This document shows, piece after piece, positions 42,767 to 54,291 of a stretch of DNA of 64,000 nt. The first letter of the stretch is position 1. Every line of letters starts with the position of its first letter. Source of the stretch: Phymatolithon calcareum (lineage: Eukaryota; Rhodophyta; Florideophyceae; Hapalidiales). The stretch spans positions 992,001 to 1,056,000 of the forward strand of contig OZ345372.1 of the NCBI GenBank assembly GCA_977006965.1, read 5' to 3'. Below the pieces are notes generated by a model. That model ran no database searches. It was not told the origin of the DNA and saw only the letters and a list, made by a program, of their open reading frames with translations. A program made the position numbers and the translations under genes.

Positions 42767-43714
42767 CCACGAAATAATGACTGGTAATGAGGACTTTTTT
42801 GACTGGGTCTATGCCGCGATTTTGATGAATTCTCAAGAATGCCCCTCTGACAGCAGGTTATCCCCTGGTCAATTGCATTCGCATGCCATGCTTCCACGTT
42901 CATCAATCAATGTCCGATCTCAAGTTTCCTTTCTGTGTCTCAAACTACCCACGTTCCCTCCTTTCCTGAAACTTATGAGTACGTCGTGCCACCTGTGCCG
43001 AGATGATTCAATGCCGCTCTGGTTCAACATAGCCACCGACTCATCGATTGCACAATCGTGCCTCATTTAGCCGCCCTACGACAACATGGCTGTCGCCAAG
43101 GTTGTCTTTTCCGTCAGGCACAATAACATAAGATCAAGACTGATTCGAATTTGCGAGCTGAAGCCACATTTGCTATGAAGCCGAGAGAGTCGCGACATAG
43201 GTACGTCATGCAGCTTACTGTTAGCTTCGGCACGAAGAAAGAACTTTTTGCCAGACTGGCTGGCCAGAGAGGGCTGTTCCCTATGCACAAATCACATATT
43301 AGTACTCGCGAAGCGATAAATATGAAACAGTAGCCGAGACGGCATACATAAGAGTTAGAAGAAAGTTTCTTCTTAGAGCGTGACCGTCACATTAATATTA
43401 AAGAATGGCGCCACCAACCATCCTCTGAAAACCTTTAGATGACCCGGCCTCCGCGCTCGAGAATTCTCACCATCCACCTATATCCGACTTTCTAAGCACT
43501 CCTGCGTCACTTGGTCGAATATCTACATCCCTTGCCGTCGGTCACATATCTCACTCGTTGGGCGCAGCTTGCTCTTGAAGGGAGCTCGTTCTCTAGAAGG
43601 TTGGATCTTGGTGCTAGAACATGAAAGCAAGCCACAGAAGCATCTACGGACTCGAATCGATTTCTCTGCTGCACTTACATGTCAAAATTTTAAGCGCCCA
43701 GAAACGGCCAAGAA

Positions 43715-44095
43715 AAGTGTCACGCGCACTTGCCTTCTTACCACATCCTGACAACATGGTAGTCAAAGCAGGGACATGCATGTGCGCCTTTTTTCGCGAC
43801 TGTACGCCATGAACTTTGATCCTGATCCACATGGAACGCCAGAGAACGAAGAAGGCCTGTATTAATCCGCAGGATGCAAGGCAAAAAGTGGTCGAGTCCA
43901 AGCACCAACAATCCCGTAGAGGACTGAGATAGGACTACTTTGAGTCCTGAGTTTTCCCGTTCGCCATTCTGGTGGACGTTTCGTGAGCTGCACAAAGGTA
44001 GGTAGCATCAGAGGAAGCCTTGCCCATATCTTCGGAAGTCTGTGGGGCTTTTAAATAAACTTGAAAGGAAAAAAAACATGGAACGCCGAAAAAGA
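43715..44095 (+). repeat. Dispersed repeat block C
   Basis: The left part (43725-43800) is the inverted counterpart of 8940-9015. The right part (ACTGAGATAGGACTAC ... ATATCTTCGGAAGTCTGTGG ... TAAACTTG, 43925-44065) is repeated in the same orientation at 54910-55035. Confidence 0.65.
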
Positions 44096-44632
44096 AGCAC
44101 GCGACTCTATGTACTTTCTCTAAGTGAGCCGCTGGGCGACACGGGCAACGTGTCCCATGCGCATGAAGAAGTTGTGTTTTTCGCTTTGCTAGTAGTACAT
44201 AATATAGTTTATCCTTCTGCTTAGTAAAGGAAGGTGAAGGTTTTCTGATTCCGGCTCGATAGCTCAGATTGCGCACGCTCAACTCTGCCTCCACATCCAT
44301 TCCACCACGCGGAGTCGGAGACTTTCCACCCCTTTCTGACCGCTTCTTCGTTGCCGTGCAAGCTGGTACGGCGCGTCTAGCGCCCGACTCATCGCTTCCT
44401 TCTTTTCGCTTGCCTCACCATTCATTTCACTCGTCATCTTGACGCCGCGAAACCGGAAGGTTTATATGACAACTTAGCTTCCTTCTTTTCCTTTTTCGGT
44501 TTTTCATTCTCTCTCTTTCTTTCCTCATGTCAGTCATTCACTCTTTTCGTCTCTCCCGCGCTTTTTCTCTCATCCGCTCTTCTCTTTCCAGTGTAGCGTC
44601 GGGTTCTTCTGAGCCTGGCGCTACAGAAAGTA
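44095..44632 (-). repeat. Dispersed repeat family A, inverted copy
   Basis: Read on the minus strand it starts TGTAGCGCCAGGCTCAGAAG, has a purine-rich run, then CTCCGCGTGGTGGAATGGAT and a GCGAAAAACAC tail. This is the same block order as 7793-8290. Confidence 0.72.
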
Positions 44633-45805
44633 CGTCCTTGGAAATTATAACGTTCCAGAACGGGTTACAATATTCAACGAGATAAACTATGGTCTCCTTT
44701 GCAACTCGATGGAAATGCCAACGAGACATGTAGATGCCGAAGCTATCTTAAGTGAAAAGGCAAGACAGAAGTGGAAATAATGAACACGCCCGTTAACTCT
44801 TGGCGGAGAGCCAACGCATTCTCCCCGTCCCATGCGCAAGGTGTTACGTATTCCCTACCTCTAAATAAGGGAAGACCATGCTCTAGTGTACTTGGTGGAT
44901 ATTCCATCGCTGTACATATCCTTTTGAAGAATGCGAACTGAATATTCGGCTCTCGATCATGCGCTGACTGAAAAGTCAGCATACAGGATACAATTGCTAT
45001 CAAAGCAGGAAGAGTCAAGTGCGGAGAACATGTTCGATCTGCCCCATGAACGAAGTGAAGGAATGTGACATAAGTACAAGTCGCAGCCCTGCGAAAAACA
45101 CCATGAGAGGTTCAGAGAAACTCGCGTCCGTGAGATAGCTTCGTACGCCGCTGTCGCTGATTATTCGATACCAACTGGTAGGCTGATCGAAGATTTAGAT
45201 CAAGAATAGCAAAGTTAGTGTACCGTACTTTTCACCCTTAGACGAAAATTGAATTCCATGGCGCACAGCCGAAGCCCGATATTGTCCTTCGAAAAATTCA
45301 CTCCTAGATGCATTGAGCAAGTTTTATGGCGCTACACCACATGAGAGAACAATCGAGCATATGTTCACTGAATCTACTTCGTTCCCAATAAATGAGCCCA
45401 ATGTATGCGAAAAGCTATCACTTCGACCACACCTGATGGATTGTGCGAAGATTTGTCATCATGAATACAACACCTGGTTTGCTTGATAAGTGCCACTGTC
45501 CACTTCTGCTGCCACACAAATAAGAATAATGGAGTTCTTGTCTTGACTAACGCAAACTTATTCATTGCGGTACGTACTGTCGATATGTGTACAAAAGTGT
45601 CGTCATCTCCTCGCCAGACCCGAGTCGTGGAGCATTTGGTCCAACTGCACTTGGAATATTAGTGATGACGCACGCCACCCTGGATACATATTCACTCACG
45701 TCCGATTTTCCCATTGCCAAGACCAACGAATTTTATGTAGACTTTATCGTTTCCATTCAAACGAGCGCTAATGAAACTCAGTACCCTACCACCAATTCAA
45801 CAAGA
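44540..45805 (-). mobile_element. Family B element, uninterrupted copy
   Basis: Matches 53560-55850 in inverted orientation, with two insertions in the latter. On the minus strand the two copies share protein-level blocks: IQGGV.HH.YSK.SWTK, RQELT...I.ST.VLPF and MSR..F.RVA.ET. These frames are conserved although stops interrupt them, so an old coding element is likely. I cannot name its family. A transposase helix of PIF/Harbinger type (RMSRE.F) was considered for the last block but is not secure. Confidence 0.65.
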
Positions 45806-45885
45806 TAAAGCTTAATGCACCAAGCACAATCAATTCCTTCATACTCTACACTACATCACAAGCCCCAGTTAGCTGCATCGCCGCC

Positions 45886-47187
45886 TTACTCGCGCGACTT
45901 CGGCGTGACAGGAGGAAGAGAAGGGCTTTCACGATCAGAAGCAGTACCACTTGACGACCCAACAGCCTCTGAGCTTCCAAATATTTGTTTTGCCACCACC
46001 TTGGCAACGTTGTTCTGGTCGTCCTTCCCCATACCGAAACTCAAATTCTTGTCCGCCATGGTGCTGAACATGGCATTCACCATGTTGCGCATATTGGCGA
46101 AGACATGCAGTTGCTGATCAAGAGGCACAGTCTTCATAGTGTCGTTGAGTTTGTGGAATGCCGCCTTCATCTCCTCGGACTCAATGGCACTACTTCCTGT
46201 GTCAACCTCCATCGAGAGTGACTCTTGGACTTTCTCACTCGACCCAGTCTTCTCCAGCTTCTCTCCCGCAGAACTGGGCTTGGCTCTGTGCACCCAACCT
46301 GATTTCACAATGGTTTCCGTGACACGACCAGGCGCAGAACTTGCCGTTCGGCTCGGGTGAGCCGTACTCTCAGTTGTACTGTCTGCATGATCCTTCGAAC
46401 TACCAGGGGAATTCCTCGTCCCACGTCGCAACGTTCCATCCGACACACGTCCCTGCTTCGAGCTTGACCCAGAATGCTGCCTCTTTGTGATACCTTTCCT
46501 GACACCACCAGTGACACCATACAAAATGGACCGCGCCTTTCGGTACAGATGCATGTCAGTCGAAGGGTTGTCGAGGAGGAATTTCAGCTCGCCGCCCTCC
46601 AGTTCACGGATAGGTGGTGGATTGCCCGAGTTGTATCCGTAGAAAAAGCGGACCAGACGAATCGCATCTCCTTCCCAGTACTCCGCTGGAGGGCTGTCCT
46701 TGAGACTGTCCACTACAGAGCGGAGCTCATGTAACGAAGAAAACAGAAAGGCCCGACCTTCTATAACCTCGAGGTCATTTGATCCTGAACGCTCGATATG
46801 ATCGGAAAAGTAGACTTCGCCGCGGACGCTCGGTGGGAGTTTCGGGCACAAGCGCAGGGACTTTTTGTCCATGTCGCGGTGGTTGTAGAGCCAACGAAGC
46901 GTGCAACGCATGCTGTTCCATTCATTGGTATCTCCAACGATCTGAACCTCGCCATCGGCGTCAAGATCGAATAGTTCGACTATATGCGCGATCCAAGGAG
47001 CTTGACCTTGCTCACCTGCAACAGATACGGCGTCACCGAGCTTGAACGTGCGCCTGGATCCGTCAGAAATCCGCACGACTTCTGCGGACTCATAGAAGAC
47101 CTTCTGCTTGTCTTCGGACTGCGTTCCCTCGCCATTCCAGGTCCACTTGATGTCCTTCGGGTCGCTGAAAGGGCCGATTGGAGCCAT
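45886..47187 (-). CDS. BAH-domain protein, probably nuclear
   Basis: 433 residues from ATG 47187 (the frame extends five codons further only from a GTG). The BAH domain covers about residues 30-175: TFKLGDAVSVAGEQGQAPWI, AHIVELFDLDADGEVQIVGD, RWLYNHRDM with the aromatic RWxY signature, then EVYFSDHIERSGSNDLEVIEG. The C-terminal half is Ser/Thr-rich and disordered (GSSSKQGRVSDGTLRRGTRN), with a predicted helix near 345-400 (MKAAFHKLNDTMKTVPLDQQ). BAH modules bind nucleosomes or partner proteins in chromatin silencing and replication. No PHD, TFIIS or bromodomain is visible, so this resembles the short plant BAH proteins. No intron. Confidence 0.82.
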   Translation of the reverse strand: MAPIGPFSDPKDIKWTWNGEGTQSEDKQKVFYESAEVVRISDGSRRTFKLGDAVSVAGEQGQAPWIAHIVELFDLDADGEVQIVGDTNEWNSMRCTLRWLYNHRDMDKKSLRLCPKLPPSVRGEVYFSDHIERSGSNDLEVIEGRAFLFSSLHELRSVVDSLKDSPPAEYWEGDAIRLVRFFYGYNSGNPPPIRELEGGELKFLLDNPSTDMHLYRKARSILYGVTGGVRKGITKRQHSGSSSKQGRVSDGTLRRGTRNSPGSSKDHADSTTESTAHPSRTASSAPGRVTETIVKSGWVHRAKPSSAGEKLEKTGSSEKVQESLSMEVDTGSSAIESEEMKAAFHKLNDTMKTVPLDQQLHVFANMRNMVNAMFSTMADKNLSFGMGKDDQNNVAKVVAKQIFGSSEAVGSSSGTASDRESPSLPPVTPKSRE

Positions 47188-49845
47188 TGTGTAGTGTAAC
47201 ACAAAGGGATATGTGTCCTTCGGGAGAGATATGCTAATCTGAGGATAATTCGCGGGCAGTTAGAGCCTGGAAAATGTGTCGAAGTGGTGATAGTGCAAGC
47301 GGGGTATACCTCTTCGGAGGAACCACAATGTCGGCTGGAATTCCCTGACCGACTGTCACCCAAGATTGTGGAATTGAATCGCCGTGATGCATGTATGATA
47401 CTTTTGCATCTCATTGAATTGCAGCAAGATTGTTAAATACTCCACTGAAATAAGAGCGTTGCTGGCTCCTGCACTTAACGAGGAACTGATGCACGGAGGT
47501 GGATTTGAGAGTATCTCCCGCCGTTTGTAAATTGATGTTTGGGCGAAGGGCTCACTCACCTACGGAATAAATTTGAATCACGCCAACATTAGGCGGGAGC
47601 TGCAAGATGAGGGAGCTCATTGATTGACGTGGAATATTTAAATTGTTTGCAGATGACAACCCCGCAGTGAACCTGAATAGTTGGCGTGATCGGCTTTTCG
47701 AAATCTACAGGGGACGAAGTTATCAGCCCATTTTTTCTGACGTTTTACGTTTGGCGGAAAGCAGAAATATGGACGTTGGAAGAAGAGGGACGGACAGTTA
47801 AAATCCCGGTCGACAAGCCGAATGAACTACCAGGAGTGTTACATATAAGGGACAGAACTGCGCGGTTTAGATGCCTGAGATTTCTTTTCAGCAGAGCTCC
47901 TTTGTGGAGAAAATCAGTTTAGCGAAGTACTTTGGGCCCGGTGCTGTGGTTGAGCTCGTTGTGCTACAACGCAGACTACGGTGCATGAAGATGGACCAAG
48001 AAACAGAATATGAATGCGAACGATTCACTCAAGCCCTCGCAGGGAGAGAAATTCGGATTAAGGAGATATTACGAGGCTAGTAGAGAGATGAATGTGGAAG
48101 ACAGCGAGAAGCTGCCCTTTTAATCAAACTGAGGTTTTGGGAGCTTTTTTTATTTTAAAAAATAAATCTACATATAACCCCCCGTTTGGCGGAAATAACC
48201 TTAACTAAGAATCCATGTTGCAGCCAGAACACAGGATTACGGGGCGGTGCCAAATTTCAAATCTGCTGCGATCCCGATAGCGCGGAGGCCCAGTGCATGG
48301 GATAGCGGATATAGTACAGATTCTAACAGCACGGCCGGTGTTAGAATTGCGTGCCTTTTTCGCCAGTGTGCGTGCTGTGTTTAGCGGCTGGCTGAGTTCA
48401 CAGCCGCTCACGGCCGCAAACGAAGTATTTTTCACACTCCTAAACAATGGTTATCATTTTTGCACCCAAATCGCCCTTGCTTGCGAACTCCGGCTGCAGC
48501 GAGAAATCGATCACCTCTAAGATGAAGGTCGCAATCGATAACTCGGAAGGTTTCGAAGCCATTGGCACCAGTTTCTTTTCTATTAAGTAAATAGCAGATT
48601 TGGTGGTTTTTCGAACCCCGTATTTTGAAGGCCATTTTGTCCCGGCTGTTACTTGGATTCTTAGTTAAAAACGTGGGTAGATTTAGAAATACTCGTCCAC
48701 TCGCGCAATAAAGAGTGCGTGAATATTTGTTCCGTTTAGCCTGTCGAGGGAAATGCTCAGTGGGATTTGCTAAATATTCCGCTGGATCAGAGTAAAAACA
48801 TTGTGAAAGGGAATACTGCAATGGCCGACTCACTGGTGTTTGCGTCTAAGTTGGACGAAACTCGAGGTAAAACCACGTACAGAGATGAACGCTGATTGCA
48901 AATATCAGACTTTCATGTCAACAAATTTTGTCGATATTAAGGTCTATTCATAGTTAAAGTACAAGCTCTTTGGCGATCCACCGACTTCCAGTATAGGGAA
49001 CAATCTAAAAGCTATTTTTCTGTCATCTATGTTCTGAGGCTTCGGCCCTCAGCGCACCCATCATTAGGTTTTGCATGCCCTATCTTGTCCTATGATCCCT
49101 CGGTGTTGAATGCACGAGGGAGACCAATTTAGACCCCAGATCAGACAGACGCACGAGAAGTTGAAAAGAGGCCAGTGGTGTTCAGTAACCTCTGTTCAAC
49201 CTCCGTTTTAGAGCTGTAATGTTCATGGTCTCTGGTAAAGCATAGATCTGGGAACGACTCAAGCATTCCTGGCTGATAAACCCCCATGTGCGATGGATGA
49301 GTATCAAAATTGCGCAGCGGCGATTTTTTCTGCATCGAGCTCTTCGGGAGATAACATAGGGGCATTTTTCCAAGCACTAAGTTTTGCCGTCTCCTTCCCT
49401 GATGAGAACCGGGTGTTGATCTCGATCCATAATGATGATTGTGCGCACGTGGGACAGCAAGTCAGGTTGATTGAATTCTCATGGTTACAGATGCTCATCG
49501 GGGCAAATTTCATAGTCCCACTATGCATTGTGTACAGCGTGTACAACATACAACATACACAGTGCTTTTGCCGCAATGTACCAGTTCAAAAAAGGCAATA
49601 ATCTGCATGATAATTCAGCGGGTCGCCTATATGGTCCGATCGGGCCTCCATATACTCGTTTCACAACTGTAGTCTCCTTGTTGTCGCCGTGGGCCTGTTT
49701 GCTGTCCCTCCTTCGGACCATGTACGGGCTTTGTCCAGACCCATAGCCTCGACGTTCGGTCGTCCCATCGTAAACCGGGCGGTCAAGGACATCTGGTGCC
49801 CGCGTCCCTACACAACGCTGCAACACTTGCATCTCCCTTCCGACG
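47188..49845. other. Spacer between divergent BAH and IRE1 genes
   Basis: About 2.7 kb with no supported gene. A 70-codon frame at 47871-48080 is open but unremarkable. A 9-bp-arm hairpin (ATTCTAACA, 48320-48347) and scattered GTAC words are seen. The IRE1 promoter lies just upstream of 49846. Confidence 0.5.
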
Positions 49846-52800
49846 ATGCGCATCTTAATTTGTTTGTCTGCTGTATTACTTGCGCTCGTTGCATTGCTAT
49901 TGCCGAAGTGCTCCCGTGCACAAGCAACCCGCGCCGGCGTACCACTAAAATTCGGTGGGAAGCGACGACCGTCCCTTATCGTGGTATCAACTCTCGATGG
50001 CGGCGTCGCAGGCTACGATGCCGCAACTGGCGCCGTAGTCTTCTCCGTCCGCTCTGATGCACCAGCGCTCGATTCTTGGGCCCGCGAGGGCTACCCGGAG
50101 TATGTCCCCACGCTCGACGGCGCGCTTTATCGTCTCGACGCGGCGACAGGCGAGGCAGTCCCGGTCGATTCCCGCTTCATTTCGGGTAACACTCAGGCAG
50201 TATCACCTGTCCTATCCACAAAGCAAGCGGGACACACGTCAGGCGCTGTTGTCCTAACCGCGCAGGAAACGTCCGCTCTCTACGTCAATCTTCGCACCGG
50301 CGCTGTCGTCCGTTCCCTCAGTTTTGGCGGCGGAAAGGATGGGCTTAAAAACGATGTCACTGCATCCGGCGTCCGGCCGGGTGATGATGTTGTACTTCTT
50401 TCGCAAACGAGTATCGGCGTCCGCGTGCTGGACGCAGCGAGCGCAGAGGAACTGGCGAATGCGACGCTCACGCATACCAATCCGAGCTTCCTCTCGGAGG
50501 GACAATGCCTTGTCTCCGGAGGCGATGGTGAGGGAATCACATTTTCTGCCAGCGTATCGGAGGATAGATCGAGAATTACTGTCCGCGGGAAGGATGGGAA
50601 GATCGTTTGGGAAAAGCGCGTAGACAGTGCGGTGGTCGAAGCACATGGCATGGGCTCAGTGTCAGTCGCGTCTGTCCCGGAAGTTGACGGAAACCGCGCA
50701 GGATTGGCTGGAAGCCCGGGGCCGCTGGCACTTGGAGAAGGCAGCAGCAGTGGGCAAGATCTTCTTGTCGCGAGAGAAGGGAAACAGCGGTACATGGTAA
50801 ATGCAAAAAGGAAGAGCGATGGGAATGGAGTAGAACGTGAAGGTGACAATATCGCTTCGGAATCCGGGAGTATTGTTTATAAGGTTCGGCAACCCTCTTC
50901 GGAAGGTAATATCGGAGTAGCTGTGCCAAATGAAGTGCAGGATGATGGACTCGCTATGGTGTTTTCCTTTGTTGTCGTAATTTGCCTCATGGCTGGGTAT
51001 GCAATTGGACGTCGTCCAAGAAGAAGAGCTCGTCGTGCGGAACGGCGTGGCGGTGAGGTCAGAAACGGAGACTTAGCGACAGCGTATGCCTCGTTTGACG
51101 AACTCCCTGTTAGCACAGGCGTAGGACCTGATGATGTTCCAGAAGGTGATCGGCAGCAGCTACGACCGCGCATCGGTGCGGAACCACTCGCTATTGCACT
51201 ACAACGCGAAAACGGAGAGAGGAATCGTGATGGGGATATCGCGGATGACAGTATTTTCATATCCTCAACAGAAAGCAATGGATCACGAAGCTCTGGCGGT
51301 ATCATTTCGAACCGCACCATAGCCGGATGGATGACTGTGGGCTGCCTCTCAGTGTCGAACAAAGTTCTGGGAGTCGGATCACATGGCACTGTCGTATATG
51401 AAGGGAAGATGTATCCCGGAGAGCGGAAAGTTGCGGTGAAGCGACTACTGCGCCAATTCTTCGAATCGGCCCGAAAAGAGATATCGCTCCTTGTCGAGCT
51501 CGACGAGGCCTCACCGTACGTTGTGCGATACTTCGCTATGGAGGAGGATTCGGAATTCATTTACCTTGCGCTAGAGCTCTGTGCGGGGACCCTCGCCGAA
51601 CGCGTCCTTGCGCATGTGTCTCCAGCACCACCAGAGCAATACAAGAGCGGACCAGCACCTATTGCAACGACCCGTGCTCTACGGCAGCTTCTACAGGGTC
51701 TCGCAGGACTACATCGGGCTGGCGTGGTACATCGCGATCTCAAACCACAAAATGTACTACTCAGTCGCAACATGGGGAGCTCGGGTACTGCGGATATCAA
51801 GCTCGCGGACGTTGGGCTTGCTCTCCGACTCGCCGCCGATAGGTCCAGCTATACCGCCATAAGCAATGCCGGTGGCGGTGTCGGTACTACTGGCTGGCGT
51901 GCACCGGAAGTGCTCCGTGGTGGACGTCAGACAAAAGCGGTTGATATATTTGCCGCAGGATGCGTCGTGGGATTCGTGCTCACAGGTGGAAAGCATCCGT
52001 TTGGCACTGCCGTTTTTGGACGAGATGGGAATATCGCTGCCAATCGACCGGTCTTGCAACCCCTTGAGGACCTCAATCTGCCTGAAGCGGTAGATATTGT
52101 GAAAAAGATGATTCATCAAGAGTCCACTGAGCGTCCGACCGCGGAGGCCGCTCTCTGTCATCCATTTTTTTGGACAGACGCGATGAAACTTTGCTTCCTC
52201 GTGGACATCTCGGATAGGTTGTATGATCTTCGAAATGAGCCAGCGCGGTATACGGAGAACCTCGACAGAAGTCCTCTTGCTGTCGAATTTTGCAACGACT
52301 GGATAATTCGCATGGACATGGAACTGCTCTCTGGTCTCGGACGTGGATATGAAGCAACGGCATCTGGACTGTTACGCGTAATCCGCAACAAGAAAAATCA
52401 CTATTCTGAGCTTTCCCCGGAGCTACAAAAACTACTTGGACGGCTACCAGAGGAAGAGAGCAGCGACGGAAGCGCCGAGACAGACGAGAACGGGTTGCAC
52501 GAGCACAATTTCCTCACCTATTTTACAAGTCGCGTACCTCAGCTTCTTATGTGCACGTATCAGTATGCACTTTGCAATCCCGCACTCATCGAACAGCCCC
52601 ATTTCACACGGTATGGCCTCAAGGTGGCCGCGCTGCGCGAGTCGCCTGCGCTACATCCACTGGTGAAGCGGTGGCGGCAAGATCGCCTTGGTACCGCTCT
52701 AGATATGGATGACGCATGTCCAGCGCCGCTTGACGAGGTCGTCGTTCCGCAACGCCGCTTATACACAAAATTCTACCTTATTGAGCTGCAGAAAACCACC

Positions 52801-53352
52801 CGGCAGCTTCCGTCAGAGGTCAAGGACCGCCTCCGTGAATGTGGCATGCTTTCCTCCGAGAGCGCAGCGCGTTGGACTGAGCGTCTTACTACTGGCGTGT
52901 TTGAGCCAATAGACGGCGGCCTACCCGCTGAATACGAGGACGAAGATAGCTCTCTTGCTCCTCCGGCTACTAGCACAGCACCACCTGGTTTTGAGCGTAC
53001 GCCCCGCTTCCGGGCGTCATCCGGCAGGGGACTACCGCCTGGACCGGGGTACCCCAGTCCATCTCGACCGAGCCCGCGGCCAAGCCCATCCCGTCCGAGT
53101 CCTGGGCGGTGGGGGCCACCTGGGTTTGCAACTTCGTCTATGACTGAGTCTCCATCGGATGTACCATTCTCGCTGCAGGCAAATATAGCCCAGGATAATA
53201 CGTTGCCGTTTAATTCGCCGCCCGGGTTCCGGTCGATTAGCAGTGTTGGAAACCGACGGGCTCGAATGAGCGGACAGCCTCCGCCACAGAACAATAATAA
53301 CAATAACGGCGAGCAGAGGGTTATCGACTTCAGTCAGTTGAGAAGGAGATAA
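49846..53352 (+). CDS. IRE1: IRE1-type ER membrane kinase/endoribonuclease
   Basis: 1168 residues, ATG at 49846, no intron. A signal peptide (MRILICLSAVLLALVALLLP) leads to a luminal part with PQQ-like blades (VVSTLDGGVAGYDAATGAVV, LDGALYRLDAATGEAV). The single membrane helix is near 369-388 (MVFSFVVVICLMAGYAIG). The kinase spans about 505-780: LGVGSHGTVVYEG, VAVKRLL with the catalytic Lys, VHRDLKPQNVLL near 628, and LADVGLA near 654 in place of the usual DFG. The KEN ribonuclease domain follows, with LLRVIRNKKNHYSEL keeping the catalytic Arg, Asn, His and Tyr. KEN carries an insertion of about 20 residues near 870-890. About 248 residues follow it, Pro/Ser-rich with an Asn run. In other eukaryotes IRE1 senses unfolded proteins in the ER and cuts a transcription-factor mRNA. 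Confidence 0.93.
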   Translation: MRILICLSAVLLALVALLLPKCSRAQATRAGVPLKFGGKRRPSLIVVSTLDGGVAGYDAATGAVVFSVRSDAPALDSWAREGYPEYVPTLDGALYRLDAATGEAVPVDSRFISGNTQAVSPVLSTKQAGHTSGAVVLTAQETSALYVNLRTGAVVRSLSFGGGKDGLKNDVTASGVRPGDDVVLLSQTSIGVRVLDAASAEELANATLTHTNPSFLSEGQCLVSGGDGEGITFSASVSEDRSRITVRGKDGKIVWEKRVDSAVVEAHGMGSVSVASVPEVDGNRAGLAGSPGPLALGEGSSSGQDLLVAREGKQRYMVNAKRKSDGNGVEREGDNIASESGSIVYKVRQPSSEGNIGVAVPNEVQDDGLAMVFSFVVVICLMAGYAIGRRPRRRARRAERRGGEVRNGDLATAYASFDELPVSTGVGPDDVPEGDRQQLRPRIGAEPLAIALQRENGERNRDGDIADDSIFISSTESNGSRSSGGIISNRTIAGWMTVGCLSVSNKVLGVGSHGTVVYEGKMYPGERKVAVKRLLRQFFESARKEISLLVELDEASPYVVRYFAMEEDSEFIYLALELCAGTLAERVLAHVSPAPPEQYKSGPAPIATTRALRQLLQGLAGLHRAGVVHRDLKPQNVLLSRNMGSSGTADIKLADVGLALRLAADRSSYTAISNAGGGVGTTGWRAPEVLRGGRQTKAVDIFAAGCVVGFVLTGGKHPFGTAVFGRDGNIAANRPVLQPLEDLNLPEAVDIVKKMIHQESTERPTAEAALCHPFFWTDAMKLCFLVDISDRLYDLRNEPARYTENLDRSPLAVEFCNDWIIRMDMELLSGLGRGYEATASGLLRVIRNKKNHYSELSPELQKLLGRLPEEESSDGSAETDENGLHEHNFLTYFTSRVPQLLMCTYQYALCNPALIEQPHFTRYGLKVAALRESPALHPLVKRWRQDRLGTALDMDDACPAPLDEVVVPQRRLYTKFYLIELQKTTRQLPSEVKDRLRECGMLSSESAARWTERLTTGVFEPIDGGLPAEYEDEDSSLAPPATSTAPPGFERTPRFRASSGRGLPPGPGYPSPSRPSPRPSPSRPSPGRWGPPGFATSSMTESPSDVPFSLQANIAQDNTLPFNSPPGFRSISSVGNRRARMSGQPPPQNNNNNNGEQRVIDFSQLRRR

Positions 53353-53824
53353 ATTCTCTAGTTCAGTTGCAGTGCAGTTTCCTGTAGGCGCGCGCATTTG
53401 TAAAGAGCGCAATAGGTACTGTACTGCTTTTCAACGGCTTATTCTACGATAACTATGTAAATATCTTTTGCCTGTTGACGAATAGTAATAAAATTCGTTG
53501 ATCTTGGCAATGGCCAAACTTGTGATGTAGTAGTAGAATGTGAAGGAATTCGTTGTGGTTGGTGCACTAAGTTTATTTTGTTGAAGTGGTGGTATGCTAC
53601 TGAGCGACATGAGTGCTTGCGGGAAATTTGTTGCTTTTGGAGTTGGAAACGTTTGAGGTTAGTGATGTATATCCAGGGTGGTGTGCATCATCATTCATAT
53701 TCCAAGTACAGTTGGACCAAACGCTCCATGGCTCAGGGCTGGCGACGAGATGACGAAACTTTTGTGCGCCTAGCAGTAGTATGTACCGCAATGAAGAAGA
53801 TTGTGTCAATCAAGACATGAACTT

Positions 53825-54022
53825 AAGAATAATAATAATGAATGCTTATTCCCCTCTGGGGCTAGCAAGCAGTGCTGCTATTTTTACCTCTATTTAGATT
53901 ACGGCAGGGCATTAATCCTGCTAGCTAATTGTAAGCACGCTTCTTCTCTGCCCGCCGCTCGTCATTAGACGATTCCGCCCGAAGCAACTGCGCTGGTTCC
54001 ACGTTGACACGAGCTTAGTTAT
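53825..54022 (-). mobile_element. 5'-truncated LINE tail (inserted in family B element)
   Basis: On the minus strand the ORF end NDERRAEKKRAYN-stop is followed by a tail ending AGCCCC...GGGAATAAGCATTC. The segment is almost identical to 55075-55235 on the other strand. It is absent from the uninterrupted family B copy at the matching place (near 45540). Clean target-site duplications are not evident. Confidence 0.65.
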
Positions 54023-54279
54023 TACTATTTGCGTGGCAGCAGAAGTGGATAATGGCACTTTTTCAAGAACATCTGATGTTGGACGCTTGATGACAAATCA
54101 TCGCACATTTTATCAGGCGTGCACGAAGTGTTTGTGCTCGATTATTGCCTCATGTGGCGGGGCGCTATAAACTTGCTCGGCGTGTATAGGAGCGGATTTT
54201 CGAAGAAAAAGATCTTGCTGGGGCTGTGCTCCATGGAATTCATTTTTCTTCCAAGGTTGATAAGTACAGTACGGGAAAT

Positions 54280-54291
54280 TAACTTTGCACT
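54280..54291. repeat. Left target-site duplication, 12 bp
   Basis: TAACTTTGCACT here and again at 55250-55261. The uninterrupted family B copy (near 45208) has one version of this site. Confidence 0.85.
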
